Of a stretch of DNA of 17,627 nt, positions 1 through 4,603 are shown one piece after another (within the stretch, counting starts at the first letter, position 1; every line of letters starts with the position of its first letter). The notes below the pieces were generated by a model, which was given only the letters and a program-made list of their open reading frames with translations, had not been told where the DNA came from and searched no databases. Position numbers and translations under genes: made by a program. The stretch spans positions 1-17,627 of the forward strand of contig JAICQE010000085.1 of NCBI GenBank assembly GCA_025938035.1, given 5' to 3'. Source of the DNA: Vicinamibacteria bacterium (GTDB lineage: Bacteria; Acidobacteriota; Vicinamibacteria; Vicinamibacterales; UBA2999).

Positions 1-69
1 CAGTCGACCGACCACATTCCACCGCGCGGCAAGCCCGGGCTGCCGGGAACGCCGGCGCCCCCCAAATAG
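1..69 (+). CDS. C-terminal end of a secreted-protein paralogue (partial)
   Basis: Frame 1 reads QSTDHIPPRGKPGLPGTPAPPK and then TAG at 67-69. This matches the last 22 residues of the protein at 13586-14620 at 15 of 22 positions, with identical length to the stop, so this is the end of a second member of that family. The 5' part lies outside the window. Nothing about the rest of the protein can be seen. The family is secreted and of unknown function. The gene converges on the toxin gene that ends at 204. Confidence 0.75.
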   Translation, partial: QSTDHIPPRGKPGLPGTPAPPK

Positions 70-105
70 CGCGCGTCTTTCAGATGCGTCTGCGCGGATT
101 TCGTG

Positions 106-150
106 GGCGAGCCTTGCAGGCTCGCCTGGCGAACCCGAAGGGTTCGCGCC
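106..150. terminator. Double hairpin between convergent genes
   Basis: Two back-to-back hairpins are visible. GGCGAGCC (106-113) pairs with GGCTCGCC (119-126) around TTGCA, and GCGAACCC (129-136) pairs with GGGTTCGC (140-147) around GAA. They lie between a gene ending at 69 (+) and one ending at 204 (-), so a bidirectional terminator is a reasonable inference. There is no T-tract. It may equally be a dispersed palindromic repeat. The rest of 70-203 shows nothing else. Confidence 0.5.
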
Positions 151-203
151 ACGGAATTGACCATCGATCGCGTCGAGAGGCCGACGGAGAATTGAAGGTC
201 GAA

Positions 204-620
204 TCAATCCTCGACCGCGGGTCGCCATCGTTGCACCAAGCGGGACCGCATGATCAGTCGATCGTGTGTCAGCAGCGGCGCCTCGAGCTCGCGACACGTC
301 GCCACGATCAGCCGATCGGCCGGGTCCCGGTGAAACGACAATGGCAACAGCGCTGTGCCGGCGGCGATCGCGGGTGAGATTGGGATCAATCGGACCGTTC
401 TCGGATGCGCGGCCGTCCCGAGCCACTCCGACAGTGGGATGTCGAGCGACAGCCGCTGCAGATCGACGAGCATCGCGACTTCCCAGAGGCTGATGGCCGA
501 GAGATAAGGTCGACGGTCCTGCGGAAGCCCGTTCAGCGCATCGTGTTCGGCCGACGACAGGTCCGGTGAGCCGAGCATCCAACCGACCCAGGCATGCGTG
601 TCGAGCACCGGCGTCGTCAT
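204..620 (-). CDS. vapC: VapC-type PIN-domain toxin
   Basis: This 138-residue protein has the usual PIN-domain size and layout. The N-terminal LDTHAW supplies D7, SLWEVA supplies E47, HRDPADRLIVAT supplies D99 and D102, and LLTHD supplies D120. Together these form the acidic metal-binding pocket of PIN ribonucleases. VapC toxins of this family are Mg2+-dependent RNases that cleave tRNA, rRNA or mRNA; the target here is not predictable. ATG at 620 is chosen because its first bases overlap the antitoxin stop (ATGA), implying translational coupling. The frame stays open upstream, but that part is the antitoxin gene in another frame. The gene follows its antitoxin, as is normal for these pairs. 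Function is inferred from motifs and context. Confidence 0.88.
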   Translation of the reverse strand: MTTPVLDTHAWVGWMLGSPDLSSAEHDALNGLPQDRRPYLSAISLWEVAMLVDLQRLSLDIPLSEWLGTAAHPRTVRLIPISPAIAAGTALLPLSFHRDPADRLIVATCRELEAPLLTHDRLIMRSRLVQRWRPAVED

Positions 621-886
621 CGACGCTTTGCCCTGGCTCTCGGCCGCCCCTTTAGTACCTCGATGTCGCGCTCGTCGACGGCGGGCGCGTAGGGGTCGCC
701 GGTCCAGCGGCCCCGCCCGCGCAGCGCGAGCCACGGGCGTTCATCCTCGTCTCCGGCCGGTACGAGGCGGGCGACGACGCGTCCCCGCTTGGTAATGGTG
801 ATCGGCTCGCCGCGCTCACGCACGCGATCGATCAGGGCCAGGCATTTGGCTTTGAATTCCGCGGCCGGCAGCCGCTCGTCTTTCAT
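617..886 (-). CDS. Phd/YefM-type antitoxin
   Basis: This 89-residue protein resembles Phd/YefM antitoxins. The N-terminal half (residues about 7-45: LPAAEFKAKCLALIDRV, then GEPITITKRGRVVARLVP) is the dimeric DNA-binding fold, and the Arg/Glu-rich C-terminal half should wrap the toxin. It would neutralise the downstream PIN toxin and repress its own promoter. Its TGA overlaps the toxin ATG by 4 nt. No Shine-Dalgarno is seen before ATG 886. Instead, a repeated ACTGGTCA motif runs almost up to the start codon, suggesting autoregulation at a promoter that gives a very short or absent leader. The C-terminus (GRPRARAKRR) is very basic. Confidence 0.85.
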   Translation of the reverse strand: MKDERLPAAEFKAKCLALIDRVRERGEPITITKRGRVVARLVPAGDEDERPWLALRGRGRWTGDPYAPAVDERDIEVLKGRPRARAKRR

Positions 887-887
887 A

Positions 888-910
888 TGACCAGTTTAAG
901 TGACCAGTCA
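888..910 (-). promoter_or_regulatory. Probable antitoxin operator/promoter
   Basis: On the minus strand, ACTGGTCA occurs twice (908-901 and 895-888) with a 13-nt period, ending one base before the ATG at 886. The distal copy is part of a TGAC-NN-GTCA palindrome (901-910). A TAAACT hexamer (898-893) lies 6 nt upstream of the ATG and could be a -10 box. Repeats at the promoter are typical of antitoxin autoregulation. Binding is inferred, not shown. Confidence 0.5.
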
Positions 911-943
911 TCTATCCATCAAGGCCCCGCGTGCCTCCAGGTA

Positions 944-984
944 ACCACGAAGAATCGAATTCGATCCTTCGTGGTCTTCGTGGT
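944..984 (-). terminator. Long hairpin plus tandem 9-mer after the VOC gene
   Basis: ACCACGAAG (944-952) pairs perfectly with CTTCGTGGT (967-975), and the whole loop except one mismatched pair is the palindrome ATCGAATTCGAT (954-965). The 9-mer CTTCGTGGT is then repeated directly at 976-984. The structure starts 10 nt after the VOC stop codon on the minus strand and lies upstream of the antitoxin promoter. A terminator or insulating role is likely. The tandem 9-mer suggests it belongs to a dispersed intergenic repeat. No U-tract is present. Confidence 0.45.
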
Positions 985-994
985 TCGGCTTGTG

Positions 995-1402
995 TTAGTC
1001 CGCCTTCGGCGTTGACCCGATCGTCAGCAGGAAGCCGCTCGGCTCGGTGACCTCAAACGCCCGATTGCCCCACTCGGTGTCGTGTGGTTCTCTCGTCAAG
1101 GCAATGCCCGACGCTTTGGCGCGCGCCGCCACCTGGTCGATGTTGTCCGCGGCCTCGATGTAGATTCGCATCCCCACGCCCTTCACGCGGTTCGTGCCTT
1201 TCTTCCCGTCGTCCTGGCTGAGGCCGAGGCGCGCCTCGCCGGCCTTCAGCATCGCGCCGAGCAGCTTGCCGTTCTCTTCCCAGCGATCCTCGATCTCGAA
1301 GCCGAGACCGCTGAAGAAGTCGAGGCTCTGCTGCAGATTGTTGACGGTCAGGCTCGGCATCACGCTTCTGCCGTTCAACGTTGCGGTACCGGAAACAGCC
1401 AT
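995..1402 (-). CDS. VOC-family (glyoxalase/bleomycin-resistance-like) protein
   Basis: This 135-residue protein has the single-module length of the vicinal oxygen chelate superfamily. The first beta-alpha-beta unit is visible at residues 16-60 (PSLTVNNLQQSLDFFSGLGF) and the second at 75-132, ending in the family signature WGNRAFEVTEPSGFLLTIG. VOC proteins bind a metal or small ligand in a dimer. The first-strand position where glyoxalase I carries a metal-binding His is not His here (SLTV), so glyoxalase I activity is not supported and the substrate is unknown. ATG 1402 is chosen because minus-strand GGAGG lies 6 nt upstream. The longer GTG start at 1417 would place that site inside the gene. 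A TAGAAT hexamer at 1450-1445 may be its -10 box. It appears to be monocistronic. Confidence 0.82.
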   Translation of the reverse strand: MAVSGTATLNGRSVMPSLTVNNLQQSLDFFSGLGFEIEDRWEENGKLLGAMLKAGEARLGLSQDDGKKGTNRVKGVGMRIYIEAADNIDQVAARAKASGIALTREPHDTEWGNRAFEVTEPSGFLLTIGSTPKAD

Positions 1403-1483
1403 TGACACCTCCACCACTGCAATTCGCTGCGTGTGTATCCGGCGATTCTAGTCCTGTTGCAACTTTGGATTCTCGATCCCCGT

Positions 1484-1546
1484 AACCAGCCAGGGGGCTC
1501 CGCCCTTGGCTGGTTGGCAGTGTCTGCCGGGCGCGCTTTGCGCGCC
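1484..1546. repeat. Three consecutive hairpins in a divergent intergenic region
   Basis: AACCAGCCA (1484-1492) pairs with TGGCTGGTT (1507-1515) and the stem extends into GGG/CCC. GGCAG (1516-1520) pairs with CTGCC (1524-1528). GGCGCGC (1530-1536) pairs with GCGCGCC (1540-1546) around TTT. The block sits between the start of the VOC gene and the start at 1575. It resembles a REP-like palindromic cluster rather than a terminator, because no gene ends here. A TATAAG hexamer (1555-1560) just after it may be the -10 of the downstream gene. Confidence 0.5.
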
Positions 1547-1574
1547 AGGGGTGATATAAGCTCGGCTGAAACGA

Positions 1575-2555
1575 ATGGCTAAGCGCAGCACGTTGCGGAC
1601 GGTGGGTCTCATCGCGGGGGTTGGCTGCCTCACGATGATCGTGGTCGTCGTTGGCGGCATCGTCATTACGGTGATGGTGGCGCGGAACGCGGCGAGCAAT
1701 CTCGGCGATCCGAACCCGCAACCGGTCAACCGGCGCATCTCGCTGCCAGCGATGGGTGCCGACGCCTCATCCAAGTCGGCGACAGGGCAATCGAACAGGA
1801 GCAACGCACCGCTGCACCTGACGATCGAACTTCAGGAAGGCGAGTTCACGATCCAGCCCGGCGAGCCGGGCAGCGACATCCAGGTCACGGGCGAGTATGC
1901 GCCGGGGCTGTTCGAGCTGACGGAAAGCCAGGACACCGATCCCGCGACCGGCGCGCGCCGTGCCACCGTACGATTCAAGTCCAAGGCGCCAATGTGGGTA
2001 CGGATTTTCGGCGGGATCGGAGACGGCGACGGGAACAGGCCGCGGCTGACCGTCACCATTCCGCGCGGCATGCCGCTCGACCTGGATCTGACCACGAGCA
2101 TGGGTCGCTCGGACGTGGATCTTGGCGGCCTGATGCTGCGCGAGGTCAGCGTGAATGCGGCGATGGGCGAGCACCGCGTCGACTTTCAGGAGCCGGTCGC
2201 GGAAGGTATGCGTGAACTGCGCCTGAGCAACAGCATGGGGAATTTGAACGTCGAGAATCTCGGCAACGCTCGCGCGAACACCGTCACCGCGTCCGGCAGC
2301 ATGGGCAATGTCATTGCCAATCTCGGCGGCGCCTGGACCCCCGGCGCGGAAGTGACCCTCAACTTCGAGCAGTCGATGGGCGAGCTGACGCTTCGCGTTC
2401 CATCCAACGTGCGCCTCGAGGCCGACGTGCGCGAGTCAGGCGGCGAGCGGCAAAGCCGTCCGCCCGACCCCACGCCGCCCGACGATCCCAGCGCGCCCAC
2501 GCTGCGCTTGAAGGTGAACAGCTCGATGGGCGAGACGCGGATCGTCCGCTACTAG
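1575..2555 (+). CDS. Membrane-anchored SMG-repeat protein (DUF4097/LiaF-like beta fold)
   Basis: This 326-residue protein has one N-terminal transmembrane helix (residues about 10-36). An acidic outside-facing domain (80-170) follows, then a repeat domain. The motif [ST]-[SA]-M-G recurs with M at residues 176, 197, 221, 243, 268 and 318, each followed by short beta strands (for example SMGNLNVENLG and SMGNVIANLGG), about 21-25 residues apart. This pattern is that of adhesin-like stacked-strand domains such as DUF4097 or the LiaF C-terminal domain, whose members are linked to envelope stress. The exact role is unknown. The last interval is twice as long and carries a Pro-rich insert (about 290-308). 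ATG 1575 is the only start that keeps the TM helix whole. No strong Shine-Dalgarno precedes it. The gene stands alone. Confidence 0.72.
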   Translation: MAKRSTLRTVGLIAGVGCLTMIVVVVGGIVITVMVARNAASNLGDPNPQPVNRRISLPAMGADASSKSATGQSNRSNAPLHLTIELQEGEFTIQPGEPGSDIQVTGEYAPGLFELTESQDTDPATGARRATVRFKSKAPMWVRIFGGIGDGDGNRPRLTVTIPRGMPLDLDLTTSMGRSDVDLGGLMLREVSVNAAMGEHRVDFQEPVAEGMRELRLSNSMGNLNVENLGNARANTVTASGSMGNVIANLGGAWTPGAEVTLNFEQSMGELTLRVPSNVRLEADVRESGGERQSRPPDPTPPDDPSAPTLRLKVNSSMGETRIVRY

Positions 2556-2617
2556 CGCAGTTTTCGATTTGCTGTAGCGACGCTTGCCGTTCCGGCCCGC
2601 GTGGGAATGTGGCGAGC

Positions 2618-2805
2618 CACAGGTGATCAGCGTCGACGATCCCGTTCGCTGGCGCGGAAAAACGCGATTCCGGCTGTCGAAGCGAAGAACACGTTTATCT
2701 ACCGAGCTGGTTGCGACCCCGCACCCTCGTGGTGCGCCTGCATCGCGTTTTTCGGTCTTTGCTGATCGCGCCGCTCGAAGGGATCGTCGACGCTGATCAC
2801 CTGTG
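2618..2805. repeat. 26-bp perfect inverted repeat with 136-bp spacer
   Basis: The 26 bases at 2618-2643 are the exact reverse complement of 2780-2805 (core GATCAGCGTCGACGATC). Similarity continues inward imperfectly through a TTCG-GGCGCG block. A further shared 12-mer, GAAAAACGCGAT, occurs at 2657-2668 and, inverted, near 2742-2753. The element is 188 bp, has no coding potential, and no target-site duplication is visible. It could be a MITE-like element, a foldback RNA or a recombination site. Confidence 0.7.
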
Positions 2806-2962
2806 TCTCACCACGCGGCTGAAATCAACAATCGATCGCTCGCGCCGGGATGGGCGTCGGGCATCTCGCTTCGTCAAGCGGCTCGGCACGCCGGAACGCA
2901 CTCGATGGCGATACCTTGCGGGCGGGTCGGGTGTCGGCGCCAACTGAAGCGAATCCGATTTA

Positions 2963-3217
2963 GGCGAATGAGATACCGATCGGCGGTCGCGTGCGCCAGC
3001 GCCACGTACTGCGAAGCGGGAAATCGGGTGGAGCGAGGCTTCCGCGGCGAGTTCCGTCAACGCGTTCTCGTTGCGGCGAGGTACTACCGGCGTTTTGAGC
3101 CGTGCGATGGATGCGGCGGCGAATCAGCGACTACTCGCCGCGCCAGCGTGAGAGTTCGAGCGGCAACCGATTTCCGGCGCGCAGCGCCCGCGGCCGCCGG
3201 TCGGTATCTCGTTCGCC
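2963..3217 (+). repeat. 255-nt nested foldback, possible structured RNA
   Basis: The 29 bases at 2963-2991 pair with 3189-3217. Only three positions are not Watson-Crick, and all three are T on the left against G on the right, so a plus-strand RNA would pair along the full stem. Nested inside are GGAAATCGG (3019-3027) with CCGATTTCC (3167-3175), and CGCGGCGAGT (3043-3052) with ACTCGCCGCG (3133-3142). The order of arms is consistent with one long hairpin. No matching RNA family is recognised. The plus-strand assignment rests on the G-U pattern only. Confidence 0.55.
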
Positions 3218-3273
3218 CCTGAAGCGCGCCTACCTTCGAACCACAGATAACCGAACTCATCGTTGAAGGCGTC

Positions 3274-4476
3274 TCAGCGCTTGTCGACGACGACCTTCCC
3301 GCCCTTCACCACAACCTTCGTCTTCAGCATGTTGTGGATACCTTCCATCGGGTTGCCGTCGAGGAGCACGATGTCCGCCAGCTTTCCGGCTTCGAGCGTG
3401 CCGAGCTGATCGCCCATGCCGATGTAGGCCGCGGTGTTCGGTCCCATCAGCTTGAAGATGTCCTGCATCGAGAAGACGATGCTGTACGACTTCAATTCGT
3501 GCTCGAGGCCGGCAAGCGGCTCGTAGTTGGTGTCGGTGCAGTAGCCGATGAGGCCGCCGTTGTCCCAGATCGTGCGCGCGTTGACGATCGGGTAGGCCGC
3601 TTCCGTGCCGAGCGCGCGGCCGGCGGCGTCGCGGTTGGCGCCGGCGATGGCTTCCGGCCACGGCTTGCCATCGCGGAAGCGCGGGTTGTTGTCGCTGGCG
3701 AACACGCCGAAGATGGGCGCGCCGAAGCCAACCGTCCCGAGCGCGATGGTGCCGGTCTTCGCCAGCTTCGCCGCGGCTTCATGGCTCGTGAAGTCCTTGT
3801 TCGGGAGATGTACGAGCCGACGCACCCCGGCGTCCACCGCCGCGACCATGGCCGGTGTGCTGACGGCGTGGACGTTCACCTGCACGCCGGCTTTCGCCGC
3901 TTCATCCACGATCGCCTTCAGCACCGCGATCTCTTCCGCCGTCGGGCCGGGCAGCGGGGTGAGCGCGATCTCGCCCGTGTGCTTGATGCCTTTTGCTGCC
4001 ATCGCGCGAATCGCCGCGCGTGCTTCGTCGGGCGTTCCGCGCAGGTTGACGCGCTCGGATGGAATGATGCGCGGGCCGTTGATCGTGCCTGCCTCGATGC
4101 GATCGCGCAGGGTGATGTTGCCGTCGCCGGGTCCGCCGCCTGACAGGACCGTCGTGTAGCCGGCCTCGAGCAGCGCCTGCATCTGCTCCTTTTCCTGCGG
4201 GCCGGTGTTGACGTGCTTGTGTGCGTCGATGAAGCCGGGAACGGCGCTCATCCCCTTCGCATCGATCACGCGCAGACCCTGTGTGCCCGCCGCGCCAGCC
4301 GATGCGGACACGATCTTTCCTCCGCGGACGACGATCGTGCCGGAATTCACGATCTGCCCGTTGCCGACGATGATGCGGGCGTTGGTTATAGCGAGGTCCT
4401 GGGCAGCGGTCGGAGCGGCGGCGGACAGCGCCAATGCCGCGACCATCGCCGCAACGCAGAAACGGGCAGTGTTCAT
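3274..4476 (-). CDS. Exported metal-dependent amidohydrolase
   Basis: This 400-residue protein starts with a signal peptide (hydrophobic 7-22, cleavage likely near TAAQ at 23-26). It is therefore periplasmic or outside the cell. An imidazolonepropionase-like amidohydrolase follows: the N-terminal beta domain (28-80), then GFIDAHKHVN with metal ligands H86 and H88, VNVHAVS with H203, RRLVHLP with H223, and GYCTDTN with D315. The C-terminus closes with the usual GTLEAGKLADIVLLDGNP segment. These enzymes hydrolyse amide or similar C-N bonds. Secreted members may act on peptides or cyclic amides, but the substrate is not predictable. ATG 4476 has GGAGG 5 nt upstream. The gene is divergent from the kinase at 4604, with hairpin repeats between them. 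Length is normal and all ligands are present. Confidence 0.88.
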   Translation of the reverse strand: MNTARFCVAAMVAALALSAAAPTAAQDLAITNARIIVGNGQIVNSGTIVVRGGKIVSASAGAAGTQGLRVIDAKGMSAVPGFIDAHKHVNTGPQEKEQMQALLEAGYTTVLSGGGPGDGNITLRDRIEAGTINGPRIIPSERVNLRGTPDEARAAIRAMAAKGIKHTGEIALTPLPGPTAEEIAVLKAIVDEAAKAGVQVNVHAVSTPAMVAAVDAGVRRLVHLPNKDFTSHEAAAKLAKTGTIALGTVGFGAPIFGVFASDNNPRFRDGKPWPEAIAGANRDAAGRALGTEAAYPIVNARTIWDNGGLIGYCTDTNYEPLAGLEHELKSYSIVFSMQDIFKLMGPNTAAYIGMGDQLGTLEAGKLADIVLLDGNPMEGIHNMLKTKVVVKGGKVVVDKR

Positions 4477-4488
4477 TTCATCCTCCGG

Positions 4489-4543
4489 GTCCGCCTGAAG
4501 GCGGACACTACGAAAAGGCGGACCGCCTGAAGGCGGACACTAC
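4489..4543. repeat. Direct-repeat pair of hairpin units in a divergent promoter region
   Basis: A 21-bp unit occurs twice, at 4491-4511 and 4523-4543. Each contains the hairpin CCGCC-TGAA-GGCGG followed by ACACTAC. In the first copy the stem extends to 7 bp (4489-4506). Read on the minus strand, each unit begins GTAGTGT, which contains the -10-like TAGTGT. The spacer AGGCGG-A-CCGCCT is another palindrome. It lies between the amidohydrolase start and the kinase start. Confidence 0.75.
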
Positions 4544-4589
4544 CTTGATAAGAAAACGGGCGAATCGTACCACGCAGCCACTGCGGCAG

Positions 4590-4595
4590 TACACT
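4590..4595 (+). promoter_or_regulatory. -10-like hexamer for a leaderless kinase mRNA
   Basis: TACACT ends 8 nt before ATG 4604. No Shine-Dalgarno is present. The spacing would put the transcription start on or next to the start codon. The same 8-nt spacing is seen at 11546, 13466, 16310 and 16331. No clear -35 was found. Confidence 0.5.
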
Positions 4596-4603
4596 CTGCA
4601 GCG

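Larger units (their letters stand above)
2556..3273. other. Gene-free 718-bp gap with two large inverted-repeat structures
   Basis: No convincing gene lies here. The open frames are short, rich in Arg, Cys and Ser, and lack ribosome binding sites or domain-like sequence. The gap separates convergent genes (ends at 2555 + and 3274 -), so it needs no promoter. It holds the palindromic structures at 2618-2805 and 2963-3217, listed separately. The small palindrome GTGGC-GA-GCCAC (2609-2620) touches the first of them. Confidence 0.6.

Noticed and set aside
1403..1417. GTG start at 1417 for the VOC protein
   Set aside because: The GGAGG motif lies inside that extension and is well spaced for ATG 1402.
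2618..3217. Integron attC sites or a retron msr/msd
   Set aside because: The arms lack the attC core consensus (GTTRRRY and its partner), and no integrase or reverse transcriptase is present.
2803..3222. 139-codon plus-strand frame in the gene-free gap
   Set aside because: It has no ribosome binding site, an Arg/Ala/Cys-rich composition, and its sequence is explained by the inverted-repeat structure.
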